From Hyphomonas sp. (GTDB lineage Bacteria > Pseudomonadota > Alphaproteobacteria > Caulobacterales > Hyphomonadaceae): a DNA stretch of 64,000 bases. A model generated the notes under the pieces. It was given only the letters and a program-made list of their open reading frames with translations, made no database searches and was not told the origin of the DNA. This document shows, piece after piece, positions 48,030 through 63,320 of the stretch; the stretch's first letter is position 1; each line of letters opens with the position of its first letter. Location: positions 1 to 64,000 of the forward strand of contig NZ_PNMA01000005.1 in NCBI RefSeq assembly GCF_013823385.1, written 5' to 3'. The position numbers were made by a program, and so were the translations under genes.

Positions 48030-48707
48030 TTAGGACAGGCTGGGGGCGGCTGCCGGTGGCAGGGAGGGGGCGGCTTTTTCGCGCGCCGGGATGGCGCTGA
48101 TGCTGACCCGGTCTGGCGCATAGGTGGCGATGGCACCGGCGAGCACGCGGGACACGGCCGTCACATCCTTGAGGCAGCGCAGGACAGGGCGCGGACGGGA
48201 AAAGCGCAGCGGCCGGGCATGGGGCCAGAGGCGCAGATAGCTGAGGCCACCGGAGGCGGACAGGACCAGCTGGACATCGCCCTTGACGCGGCCATGACGC
48301 TGGAAGTCTGCCGAGGTGATCTTTTCAAATGGCAGGTTCACATATTTGCGGATGGCGACGCCGTAGCGGAGCACGACGCGGCGCGAGGTGATCGTATAGA
48401 CCGTCGAGCGGGCCATGGCCCAGGCCAGGAGGAGGATCAGCCCCCCGCCGATGGCGAGCCCCATGAGCGAGCTGATCAGTATACCGGCAATCTCGCCCGG
48501 CGCCCCGGCCGAAGCCGCATTGGTGGCGCGCCAGGCGCCCACGGCGAGGAAATAGGCGAAGACGAAGCGGATATGGAAGACATGAATGGCGAAGGCGGCA
48601 ATGTCCGGGCTGCCCTGCCAGAGGAGGCGTTCGCCTTCCGGCAGTTTCTCGGGAAGGCCGCGGACGGGCTCGCCCTTCTCGTCTTCTTCATCATGAAAGC
48701 CGATCAT
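48030..48707 (-). CDS. puhB: Photosynthetic complex assembly protein PuhB
   Basis: Inner-membrane protein with a PH-like domain, used in reaction-centre assembly. The 225 residues have two or three membrane segments (FVFAYFLAVGAW; IGGGLILLLAWAMARSTVY), then the bPH2 signature YTITSRRVVLRYGVAIRKYV and FEKITSADF. The N-terminus GLPEKLPEGERLLWQGSP is typical. It overlaps puhA by 4 bases. Confidence 0.92.
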   Translation of the reverse strand: MIGFHDEEDEKGEPVRGLPEKLPEGERLLWQGSPDIAAFAIHVFHIRFVFAYFLAVGAWRATNAASAGAPGEIAGILISSLMGLAIGGGLILLLAWAMARSTVYTITSRRVVLRYGVAIRKYVNLPFEKITSADFQRHGRVKGDVQLVLSASGGLSYLRLWPHARPLRFSRPRPVLRCLKDVTAVSRVLAGAIATYAPDRVSISAIPAREKAAPSLPPAAAPSLS

Positions 48708-49480
48708 AGCAGGGGCTCCAGGCGTTGGGGCGTGGCGTAGAGCGTGCCGGCGCCGTAATAGGCGCTGACCATGTCTTCTTCCAGCCGGGTGATCTGGTCG
48801 GGATTGCGCAGTTTGGGAACGTCCGCAAAGTGGACGGCCTTGATGGCTTCCACCTCCACGCGGCGGCGGCTTTTCGAGATGTTGCAGAACGGCACCGGCA
48901 GGAGCACGCGCTCGCCCGTACCTGTCAGCGTAACCTCGAAATAGCGGATGATCGCTTCGGCCCGGTCAACCCAGAGATCTGTCACCGTGCCGGCCGTGAC
49001 GCGGTCGAGGCCGACGACGGGAAGGCCGCGCGGATCCAGGTCTTTCCCGGAGACGGTATATTCCGGGTGGAGACGATAGGGCTCGATCCGGTTGGAGCCG
49101 TCCCAGTTGAGGTCGGGCTCGTCCAGACGCTGGGCGTAAGAGCCGGGGCCGACGGCCGAGGTCATCGGATCGCCCTCAGGCTCCATCGGCGCGCCCGGCC
49201 AGGGAGCCGTGCGGCGCAGGGGATGGGCGCGGGTATCGGCCGGGCCATAGCTCATCTCGATCGAGCCTCGGCCATTGGGGAGGTTGAAGGTTTTCTTCGG
49301 CGGGAAGAAGAAGATGCCGGCGCCCTCGGAGCGGCCGGTGGTGTCTTCCTCCAGCGGGTAGCCTTCTCGCGCGCCTTCGCGGAGCAGATAGTAGATCAGG
49401 ATGAAAAAGAAGATCGTGAACGCCCAGAGGCAGACATCCACGAGATCTACGCCATTTACGAATTCACCACGGAATAACAT
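48704..49480 (-). CDS. puhA: Reaction centre subunit H
   Basis: The H subunit caps the cytoplasmic side of the photosynthetic reaction centre and shapes proton uptake to QB. The 258 residues have one N-terminal membrane helix (VDVCLWAFTIFFFILIYYLL), then REGYPLEED-like REGAREGYPLEED, and a PRC-barrel in the middle (GLPVVGLDRVTAGTVTDLWV, IIRYFEVTL). It lies between lhaA and puhB. The L and M subunit genes must be elsewhere. Confidence 0.94.
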   Translation of the reverse strand: MLFRGEFVNGVDLVDVCLWAFTIFFFILIYYLLREGAREGYPLEEDTTGRSEGAGIFFFPPKKTFNLPNGRGSIEMSYGPADTRAHPLRRTAPWPGAPMEPEGDPMTSAVGPGSYAQRLDEPDLNWDGSNRIEPYRLHPEYTVSGKDLDPRGLPVVGLDRVTAGTVTDLWVDRAEAIIRYFEVTLTGTGERVLLPVPFCNISKSRRRVEVEAIKAVHFADVPKLRNPDQITRLEEDMVSAYYGAGTLYATPQRLEPLL

Positions 49481-49504
49481 GAGCGGTCTCCTTCAATGGA
49501 CGGG

Positions 49505-50938
49505 TCAGCCTGGATAGGCTGCCAGACCAAACTTTGTGGCTTGGGGTGTGGAACTGGTGAGAGAATGGCGGGCGAGCGGGCCAACCACAGCGAGAGTTGC
49601 AAACAGGAGGAAAATTTCGAGCACATAGACCGTGGTGTAACCCGCGGCCGGACCGGCGAAGGCGGGGCCAAGATGGCCCTCCGCCCCCAGACGGTTGATG
49701 ATGTCACGCAGCGCGCCGCCGAGGGAGACGGCAACACCGGTGGCCGTGGCCGTCACCGCGCCCCAGGCGCCCAGCGCAATGCCGCTTTCATGGCGCCGGG
49801 CAATGGCCATCATGGCTGTCAGCGTGCCGACGGAAAAAAGACCGCCGCCAAAACCGATCAGGAAGGCCCCCATAAGGAACACGCCCATGACACCCATGGG
49901 TTCCGCCAGGATGATCAACGCGAAGGCGGCAATGCCCGCAACCGCGCCGAGGCCGGCAAGCCGGTGGGGCTCCCCTCCCCGGCTGAGCTGGCGGGAGCAG
50001 AGCGCAAAACCGAGCAGCGCGCCCAGCGCCCAGAGGGCCGTGAGCCGGGTGGTTTCCGACACGGTCATGGCGAGCATTTCAGCGCCGTAGGGCTCCAGCA
50101 GCACGTCCTGCATGCTGAAGGCGGCGACGCCGAGGCCGGAGGCGGCCAGAAGGCGGGCGGTGGTGGCATCGGCAACGAGGCGGCGCCAGGTTTCGCCGAA
50201 AGCGGGGCGCACGCGGGCGGGGTCTGTCAGCGCGCGGTTGCGGGTTTCCTGTTTCCAGAGGGCGATCAGATTGAGCGCCATCGTGACGACGCCGGCGCCC
50301 TGGATCACCTGGATCAGGATCATGGTATTGAAATCATGCAGCAGCCAGCCGAAGACGATGGAGCTGACCAGCATGCCGAAGAGCAGCATGATATAAAGAA
50401 GCGCGACCACGCGGGGGCGGGTTTCATCCGTAGCCAGATCGCTGGCCAGGGCGAGACCGGCGGTCTGGGTGATGTGGATGCCGGCGCCGACTAGGAGGAA
50501 GGCAAGCGCGGCGCCTGCCGGGCCGACCCAGGCCGGGCCGGTGCTATCCCCCGAGAGGAGGATCAGCGCGAAGGGCATCAGGGCGAGGCCGCCGAACTGG
50601 AACATCGAGCCGAACCAGATATACGGGCCGCGCCGCCAGCCGAGGACGGATTTGTGCATGTCCGAGCGGTGGCCAATCAGGGCGCGCAGCGGCGCGAACA
50701 CCAGCGGCAGCGCCACCATGAGCGCCACCAGCCAGGCGGGCATGCCGAGCTCGACGATCATGACGCGGTTGAGGGTGCCGGTGAGCAGCACCATGGCCAT
50801 GCCCACCGACACCTGGAACAGGGAGAGCCGCAGCAGCCGGCCGAGCGGAAGCGTGTCGCTCGCCGCATCGGCAAAGGGCAGGAAGCGGCTGCCAACCGCT
50901 GTCCAGACCTCTGAAATGGGGCGGCGCTGGGGCTTCAT
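49505..50938 (-). CDS. lhaA: Light-harvesting complex assembly protein LhaA (PucC family)
   Basis: Twelve-helix MFS-like protein of the bacteriochlorophyll delivery (BCD) family, which helps assemble LH1. The 477 residues include LLTGTLNRVMIVELGMPAWL, the family hallmark also present in the gene at 63317, and IGHRSDMHKSVLGWRRGPYI. It overlaps bchM by 4 bases and is 24 bases before puhA. Confidence 0.93.
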   Translation of the reverse strand: MKPQRRPISEVWTAVGSRFLPFADAASDTLPLGRLLRLSLFQVSVGMAMVLLTGTLNRVMIVELGMPAWLVALMVALPLVFAPLRALIGHRSDMHKSVLGWRRGPYIWFGSMFQFGGLALMPFALILLSGDSTGPAWVGPAGAALAFLLVGAGIHITQTAGLALASDLATDETRPRVVALLYIMLLFGMLVSSIVFGWLLHDFNTMILIQVIQGAGVVTMALNLIALWKQETRNRALTDPARVRPAFGETWRRLVADATTARLLAASGLGVAAFSMQDVLLEPYGAEMLAMTVSETTRLTALWALGALLGFALCSRQLSRGGEPHRLAGLGAVAGIAAFALIILAEPMGVMGVFLMGAFLIGFGGGLFSVGTLTAMMAIARRHESGIALGAWGAVTATATGVAVSLGGALRDIINRLGAEGHLGPAFAGPAAGYTTVYVLEIFLLFATLAVVGPLARHSLTSSTPQATKFGLAAYPG

Positions 50939-51629
50939 GCGCGCACGACCTCCATGGCTTCGGAGAAATAGAACCCCGAACTGATGCGCTGGCGGCGGGC
51001 CACGCGGAAGGCGCCGCCCGAGGCGCGCTCGATGCGGCGGGCGAGGCTGGCGCCGGAAACGGGAATGATGGCCGGGGCGCGGTCTGACCGGGGGAAAAGC
51101 TTGCCAGCCGCATGCATGGCGCTGAGCAGCGCGGTGCGGGGGGCATGGGTGAGGATCAGGCTGCGCCGGATGCGCGGCAGGATGCGCGAGACCATCGCTT
51201 CCATATCGGCTTCTTCATAATGGATCATGGAATCGAGGGCGACGGCATGATCGAAGACGCCAAGGTCAGGATGGGTCATGTCCCCTACCCGCCAGGTGAT
51301 GCGCGGTATGAGCTGGGGATCGGCGAGGCGGTTTGCGGCGATCTCCACGAGCGGGCCGGCGATGTCGATGGCGAGGACTTCTGCCCCCCGGCCCGCAGCG
51401 GCGACCGAGAAGGTGCCCGTGCCGCAGCCCGCATCGAGCACGGTTCGGCCGGTCAGGTCTTCGGGGAGCCAGGAGAGGATGGTTTCGTGCATCGCCTCAC
51501 GCCCCGCCCGCACGGCGGCGCGGATGCCGCTGACAGGGGCGGCGGAGGTGAGCTTTTCCCAGGCAGCCGCAGCGGTGTCGCCGAAATAGGTCTGCAGCTC
51601 CATGCGCCGGGTGTGGTAGGCAGTATCCA

Positions 51630-51630
<1 letters not shown>
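50935..51630 (-). CDS. bchM: Mg-protoporphyrin IX O-methyltransferase
   Basis: SAM-dependent enzyme methylating Mg-protoporphyrin IX before ring E closure by AcsF. The 231 residues show SAM motif I TVLDAGCGTGTFSVAAAGRG, and ALDSMIHYEEADMEAMV. The C-terminal RISSGFYFSEAMEVVRA is typical of BchM. It shares a base with the bchL stop and overlaps lhaA. Confidence 0.94.
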
Positions 51631-56246
<4,616 letters not shown>

Positions 56247-56257
<11 letters not shown>

Positions 56258-57784
56258 AACGCGCCTTTGCATCGTAAAGGATGTCGAGGGTGACGGTGTC
56301 GAGCATCTGATCCCGGGCAAAGGCTTCGGTATTGCGCCGGGCCTTGCCGCGCACGAAGAATGGGATCTTCTTCAGTTCGTTTTCCGCGTCATGGGTCCAG
56401 ACGAGGGTGGGAACACCCACTTCCAGCGCAGCTGGCGCGGTTTCCTGCGGCACCGCCGCATGGCCACCCAGATGGGACGCGCCGGCTTCATCATGAAATT
56501 CGAAATCATCCCGGAACATGCCGAGAAGATGTTCCTCCAGCCCCATCAGCAGCGGATGCACCCATGTGTCGAAGAGGACATTGGCGCCCTCAAACCCCAT
56601 CTGCGGGGCGTAGCGGGCGGGGAAATCCTGCACATGGACCGGCGCGGAGATGACGGCGCAGGGAATGCCGAGCCGCTTGGCGATATGGCGCTCCATCTGC
56701 GTGCCGAGGATGAGTTCGGGCTGCAGCGCCGTAATGGCCGCTTCCACTTCCAGATAGTCATCCGTAATCAGAGCTTCCACGCCATGAGCAGCGGCAGCTT
56801 CGCGGACCGGGCGGGCAAATTCACGGCTGTAAGTGCCGATCCCCACGACCGTGAAAGCAAGTTCTTCCGCCGCCACCCGGGCGGCGGCGATGGCGTGGGT
56901 GGCGTCCCCGAACACGAAGACGCGCTTGCCGGTGAGGTAGTTGGAATCCACCGAGCGCGACCACCAGGGGAGATTGCTCAAATAGTCCGACAGGTCGGGC
57001 GCCGGAACACCCGCGAGCGCGCAGACTTCGGCGACAAAGTCTTCCGTTGCGCCCACACCAATCGGAATGGTGCGGGTGTAGGGCTGGCCGAACTCTTTCT
57101 CCAGATAGCGCGCGGCGGCTTCGGCGATTTCCGGATAGAGGACGACATTGAAATCAGCCACGGGCAGGAATTGCAACTCGGACGGCGAGGCGCCCAGCGG
57201 GGCGACGATGTTCACGGCAATGCCGCAATGGGCAAGAAGACCCGTGATCTCGCGCACATCATCCCGGTGGCGGAAGCCGAGCGCCGTGGGCCCGAGAATG
57301 TTGCAGACTGGCCGGCCGGCGCCGTTCTTCTTGGGCCGCAGCGACGGCTGGGCCAGCCCCCTGACCAGCCGGTAAAAGGTTTCCGACGCGCCCCAGTTTT
57401 CCTTCTTGGAATAGGAGGGCAGCTCCAGCGGAATGACCGGCACATCAAGGCCAAGCGTGCGGGCAAGGCCGCCGGGATCATCCTGGATCAACTCTGCGGT
57501 GCAGGAGGCCCCGACAATGATCGCTTCGGGCTGGAAACGCTCGACCGCATCGACGGCGGCGCGCTTGAATATCTCGGCCGTATCGCTGCCAAGATCCCGG
57601 GCCTCGAAGGTTGTGTAGGTGACCGGCGGGCGCTGACCGCGCCGTTCGATCATTGTGAAGAGAAGATCTGCATACGTATCGCCCTGCGGCGCGTGGAGGA
57701 TGTAGTGCAGGCCGGTCATCGCGGTGGCGACGCGCATGGCGCCGATATGCGGCGGGCCTTCATAGGTCCAGACTGTAAGCTGCA

Positions 57785-57785
<1 letters not shown>
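56247..57785 (-). CDS. bchB: Dark-operative protochlorophyllide reductase subunit B
   Basis: With BchN it forms the catalytic component that reduces ring D of protochlorophyllide. The ATG at 57785 ([20 protein letters not shown]) shares a base with the bchN stop and gives 512 residues; the 36 upstream codons are rejected. Key residues: the Asp ligand of the 4Fe-4S cluster in [12 protein letters not shown], and [15 protein letters not shown], and the C-terminal domain with [19 protein letters not shown]. Confidence 0.96.
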
Positions 57786-59574
<1,789 letters not shown>

Positions 59575-59637
59575 GGCGCTCTGAACCGCCGCTCCCATTC
59601 CCTGTTTATCGGAAGAACATATCAGCGAGCGGCAGAG

Positions 59638-59655
59638 TGTCAACGAACGTTTACG
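59638..59655. promoter_or_regulatory. PpsR/CrtJ-type box 1 before bchF
   Basis: TGT-N12-ACG (59638-59655): the left half matches the TGT-N12-ACA consensus and the right half has one change. It abuts box 2. Confidence 0.55.
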
Positions 59656-59671
59656 TCAATTTGAATTTACA
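59654..59671. promoter_or_regulatory. PpsR/CrtJ-type box 2 before bchF
   Basis: CGT-N12-ACA (59654-59671), with central CAATTTGAATTT. One change in the left half. Boxes 1 and 2 share two bases; PpsR/CrtJ commonly bind two sites cooperatively. Confidence 0.55.
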
Positions 59672-59994
59672 AGTTCGCGCTTTACAGATCGCTCAATAAG
59701 AGAGAGAATGAGATGCAAGCCAAAGCGGAGCTGGAAGTTCCGTCTGGTCGAGGACTATAATGCCCTGCGGACCCAAGTACGCGCCAACTGAAACGCCAAG
59801 AACACAAGTCAGGGCGCGCCTGCCAACTGCCTCCCCGGGTCTCGCTTCCTCCCCAGCGCGCGCTCGTTCTGGAATGATCGAGCAGAAATTCAAAAAATGT
59901 TTCTACACGGACGGTTCGTGTGGTTTCAACTCGAAGGATGTTCAGAAGCGGCGATCACAAGCCCGCACTGCCCGTCCATTATTGGGAGGCACAA

Positions 59995-60888
59995 GTGTCA
60001 TTGGAACGCGACAGGGAGAGCACCACCGGAAACTCCGGAGGCAAGGAACTCGCCAGCTTCGGTAACCTGATAAATTACTGGGCGCAGGGCCCGGGAGGCC
60101 AATCGGTGCGGGCTGAGCAGGTGTTCACCGCCATACAGGCGGAGATCATCCCGAGGCTCGTCCTCGCCAGGCAGAGTTATCAACGAACCCGCCCTGCCCC
60201 TTCGCTCTTACCCCACCCCATTTCGGACGCCGACAGGGAAGTGTTCCTTGAGCATGTGCTGCAGGGCGGCGCCGCCGAAGCCGCGGCGCTGGCCAGGGGG
60301 CTCATTGCGCGCGGCACACCTGTGGAGTCCGTCTTTGTCGATCTTCTGGCATGGTCTGCGCGGCGGCTCGGCGAATACTGGACTGAAGACCTCGCCACCT
60401 TCACCGACGTGACCATCGCCCTCTGCCGCCTGCACGAGATCCTTCATCAGGTCAGCGAGGCGAGCGCGCCCTCTTCAAAACAGGCGGCGCTCTCAGCCAA
60501 CTCCATCCTGGTCAGCAGCGCGCCGGGCGATCAGCACGTGTTTGGGGCACTCATGGTCGCCGAAAGCTTCCGCCGTGACGGCTGGTTCGTGCGCTGCGAA
60601 CCGGGGAGCGACGCGGATACGCTGCGCACGGCGGTGGCCAGGGAATCGTTCAATGTCGTGGGGCTGTCCTGTGCGTGCGACCGGGACCGGTCGGACCTTT
60701 CGGACACGATCCGGACACTCCGTACAAATTCCATCAATCCGGAAACCATCATTATGGTTGGCGGACGCCTGTTTTCCGAACATCCCGAGCTAGCCGGAGA
60801 GGTGGGCGCCGATCTGCTGGCTTATGACGGGGCATCGGCGGTTGAATTGGCACGGAATAGGTTGGCAAACACGAAGGGTGACTGCTAA
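59995..60888 (+). CDS. ppaA: B12-binding antirepressor PpaA/AerR
   Basis: Cobalamin-binding regulator that antagonises PpsR/CrtJ in response to light or oxygen. GTG 59995 is chosen since GGGAGG precedes it by 5 nt (GTG 59920 and ATG 59938 are open in frame); it gives 297 residues. The B12 domain at about 165-290 contains GDQHVFG (the lower-ligand His motif DxHxxG), VVGLSCA and IIMVGGRLF. The helical domain before it includes YWTEDLATFTDVTIALCRLH. ppsR starts 40 bases downstream; the pair is probably one transcript. Confidence 0.9.
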   Translation: MSLERDRESTTGNSGGKELASFGNLINYWAQGPGGQSVRAEQVFTAIQAEIIPRLVLARQSYQRTRPAPSLLPHPISDADREVFLEHVLQGGAAEAAALARGLIARGTPVESVFVDLLAWSARRLGEYWTEDLATFTDVTIALCRLHEILHQVSEASAPSSKQAALSANSILVSSAPGDQHVFGALMVAESFRRDGWFVRCEPGSDADTLRTAVARESFNVVGLSCACDRDRSDLSDTIRTLRTNSINPETIIMVGGRLFSEHPELAGEVGADLLAYDGASAVELARNRLANTKGDC

Positions 60889-60927
60889 GGGCTTATACAA
60901 CCGTAATTTCAGCTTCTGGAAAAAGAC

Positions 60928-62352
60928 ATGGAAGCCACGTCGGACCAATCCCCAACCAGACTGCCTTTTAGAGACGCAGAAGACAGCTTTTCGGGCCTGG
61001 ATGCCGATACTATTGCCGCTTTGGTGGTCAATGCTTCCGACATTGCCCTTATCATCGAAGACGGCCGAATCAGGGATGCATCGGTATCCCTTGAGGACCT
61101 TCGCCGGTCCGGCGTCGTGGAAAGCTGGATCGGCAAGGAATGGGCCGATACGGTCACGGTGGAAAGCCGCCCCAAGATTTCAGCGCTCCTGAGCGGCCAG
61201 GGCTCTCAGCCCTCCCAGCCCGCCCGCCAGGTGAACCATCCGACCGGGGGCACCAAGGAACTGCCGATTGCCTATCGCACCGTTGCCACCAAGCAGGGCA
61301 ACCGGATGATCGCCCTTGGCCGGGATCTGCGGACGGCGGCCGAGCTGCAGCAACGCCTTCTCAAGGTGCAGCAGGAGCTTGAGCATGATTATGCCCTGAT
61401 GCGCCAGGCGGAGGCGCGGTATCGCACAATTTTCCAGGCCGTCAGCGAGGCGATCCTGATCGTGGATGCCGACCGGTTGACCGTCGAGGACGCCAATCCA
61501 GCCGCCGCAACCCAATTGCAGATCAGCCTTGAAGATATCGCCCAGGGCTCGCTGACCAGCCTGTTTGATCCCTCCAGCGCCCGCGCCCTGGAACGCATGA
61601 TCGCGCAAGCCGCCGTGAACGGACAAGCCAGCTGTACGACCGTGACCGGACGCAAGGGCGAAAAACTCAAAGTGCTCGCCGACACCTTCCGGCAGAACCG
61701 CGAGATCCGGGTGATCTGCCGCATTCTGGACCGGAAGACCAATACGATCATTCCGGAAATGGCGGGCGCGCCCCTGCTCAGCATTCTGGAAGACCTTCCC
61801 GACGGCTTTGTCGTTGCCGATGGCGACCTGCGGATCATCACGGCCAACAAGGCCTTCATCAACATGACGCAGCTGATGAGCCGGTCTGCGATTTCCGGCG
61901 CGCGGCTTGCCGATTATCTCGGCCGGTCGACGACCGATCTGAACGTCCTGGTCTCCGCAATCCGGACAAACGGGTCAGCGCGCAATTTCGCCACCCTCGT
62001 GCGGGACCGGTTCGGGACCGAGGAGGAAGTTGAGGTGTCGGCCGTCAATTCAGGCGAAGACGGGCGCGCGCTTTACGGATTTTCGATCCGCAATGTCGGA
62101 CGCCGGCTGAATACGGAGCCGCCGATCCGGGAAGAACTGCCCAAATCGGTTGAACATCTCACGAGCCTGGTTGGCCGGATGCCGCTCAAGGACATTGTGC
62201 GGGATTCAACCGCCCTGATCGAGCGGCTCTGCATCGAAGCGGCGCTTCGTCTGACCGATGACAACCGCGCCTCGGCAGCCGAAATCCTCGGCCTGAGCCG
62301 CCAGGGGCTTTACTCAAAGCTGAACCGGTTCGGCTTCGAGGACAAAGAATAA
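60928..62352 (+). CDS. ppsR: Photosynthesis repressor PpsR/CrtJ
   Basis: Redox/light-dependent repressor of bch, crt and puf/puc genes, binding TGT-N12-ACA. The 474 residues hold an N-terminal PAS-like domain (about 25-130), a Q-linker helix (ELQQRLLKVQQELEHDYALM), two PAS domains (about 155-270 and 275-390) and a C-terminal Fis-type HTH (NRASAAEILGLSRQGLYSKL). A Cys just before the HTH (IERLCIEAAL) corresponds to the redox cysteine known in PpsR/CrtJ. A second Cys of the pair is not obvious. Confidence 0.94.
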   Translation: MEATSDQSPTRLPFRDAEDSFSGLDADTIAALVVNASDIALIIEDGRIRDASVSLEDLRRSGVVESWIGKEWADTVTVESRPKISALLSGQGSQPSQPARQVNHPTGGTKELPIAYRTVATKQGNRMIALGRDLRTAAELQQRLLKVQQELEHDYALMRQAEARYRTIFQAVSEAILIVDADRLTVEDANPAAATQLQISLEDIAQGSLTSLFDPSSARALERMIAQAAVNGQASCTTVTGRKGEKLKVLADTFRQNREIRVICRILDRKTNTIIPEMAGAPLLSILEDLPDGFVVADGDLRIITANKAFINMTQLMSRSAISGARLADYLGRSTTDLNVLVSAIRTNGSARNFATLVRDRFGTEEEVEVSAVNSGEDGRALYGFSIRNVGRRLNTEPPIREELPKSVEHLTSLVGRMPLKDIVRDSTALIERLCIEAALRLTDDNRASAAEILGLSRQGLYSKLNRFGFEDKE

Positions 62353-62365
62353 TCTGATCTGATTT

Positions 62366-62383
62366 TGTCAAATCGAGTTGACA
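62366..62383. promoter_or_regulatory. Perfect PpsR/CrtJ box before bchG
   Basis: TGTCAAATCGAGTTGACA fits TGT-N12-ACA exactly. A further inverted repeat TTGACAC-TATTGA-GTGTCAA (62378-62397) overlaps it. It lies 14 bases after the ppsR stop and before bchG. Confidence 0.75.
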
Positions 62384-62411
62384 CTATTGAGTGTCAATCT
62401 TACGATTTCTC

Positions 62412-63320
62412 ATGGTCAGGATGCCTGCAACCGCCGTTGGAAACCGACTGCCGCAACCCGCTGCAGTTCTGGAACTCTTCAAGCCTGTCACCTGGTTTGC
62501 GGCGATGTGGGCCTATATGTGCGGCGCTGTTTCGAGCGGCCAGCCCCTCCCGGGAAATCTTCACCTGCTGCTGGGCGGCATGTTGCTGGCGGGCCCCATG
62601 GTCTGCGCCTCCAGCCAGGCGGTCAATGACTGGTTTGACCGGCATGTCGATGCGATCAATGAACCCGGCCGGCCAATCCCCTCCGGCCGCATACCGGGAC
62701 AATGGGGCCTCTATCTCGCTATCCTCTGGTCCGCGCTGTCATTGCTGCTGGGACTGGCGCTTGGCTTCTGGGCATTCATGGCGACGGTTGCCGCCGTTTT
62801 CCTGGCCTGGGCCTACAGCGCCCCGCCGCTGCGCCTGAAGCTCAATGGCTGGTGGGGAAATGCAGCTGTCGGCTTTTCCTATGAAGGCATAGCCTGGCTG
62901 ACCGGGGCCGCCGTGATGCTGGGAGGCCTGCCGAACGGTTTCATTTTCTTCCTCGCCATCAGCTATTCGATTGGCGCCCACGGGATCATGACCCTCAATG
63001 ATTTCAAATCCATCGAGGGCGATCAGCAGATGGGGGTTCGCTCACTGCCCGTACAGCTCGGACCGGCACGTGCCGCAAGGCTTGCCTGTGTCATGATGGC
63101 CATACCTCAGATGGCAGTAATCCTTATGCTGATTATTCTGGGCAAGCCGGTGCATGCCGGTATCATTACCGGTCTTCTGGGCGCGCAGGTCTGGCTGATG
63201 GGAGCCCTGCTGGCCGACCCGCGCGGCAAGGCTATCTGGTACAGCTCCACAGGGGTCACGCTTTACGTGCTCGGCATGCTGGTCAGCGCCCTTGCCATTG
63301 CCCCCTGGAGCCTTTCATGA
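62412..63320 (+). CDS. bchG: Bacteriochlorophyll synthase
   Basis: UbiA-family prenyltransferase attaching the geranylgeranyl or phytyl tail to bacteriochlorophyllide a. About nine membrane helices. The Asp-rich site is NDWFDRHVDAINEPGRPIPS and a second loop has NDFKSIEGDQQMG. The start is uncertain: ATG 62412 is used; ATG 62421 and GTG 62391 (inside the operator dyad) are possible. Its stop overlaps the next gene by 4 bases. Confidence 0.93.
   Translation: MVRMPATAVGNRLPQPAAVLELFKPVTWFAAMWAYMCGAVSSGQPLPGNLHLLLGGMLLAGPMVCASSQAVNDWFDRHVDAINEPGRPIPSGRIPGQWGLYLAILWSALSLLLGLALGFWAFMATVAAVFLAWAYSAPPLRLKLNGWWGNAAVGFSYEGIAWLTGAAVMLGGLPNGFIFFLAISYSIGAHGIMTLNDFKSIEGDQQMGVRSLPVQLGPARAARLACVMMAIPQMAVILMLIILGKPVHAGIITGLLGAQVWLMGALLADPRGKAIWYSSTGVTLYVLGMLVSALAIAPWSLS

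Larger units (their letters stand above)
59575..59994. other. Divergent control region between bchF and ppaA
   Basis: This 420-base region is AT-rich around 59630-59710 and holds two overlapping PpsR-type boxes. It must contain the promoters of both the bch-puh run and the ppaA-ppsR side. Frames in it look non-coding. Confidence 0.7.

Noticed and set aside
59693-59893. 66-codon minus-strand frame between bchF and ppaA
   Set aside because: No ribosome site or family pattern; it lies in the control region.
60684-60726. GGAC repeats in ppaA as a fourth phased array
   Set aside because: Steps are 9, 9 and 11, close to codon multiples, and the pentamer varies; it is explained by Asp/Arg-rich coding (DRDRSDLSDTIR).
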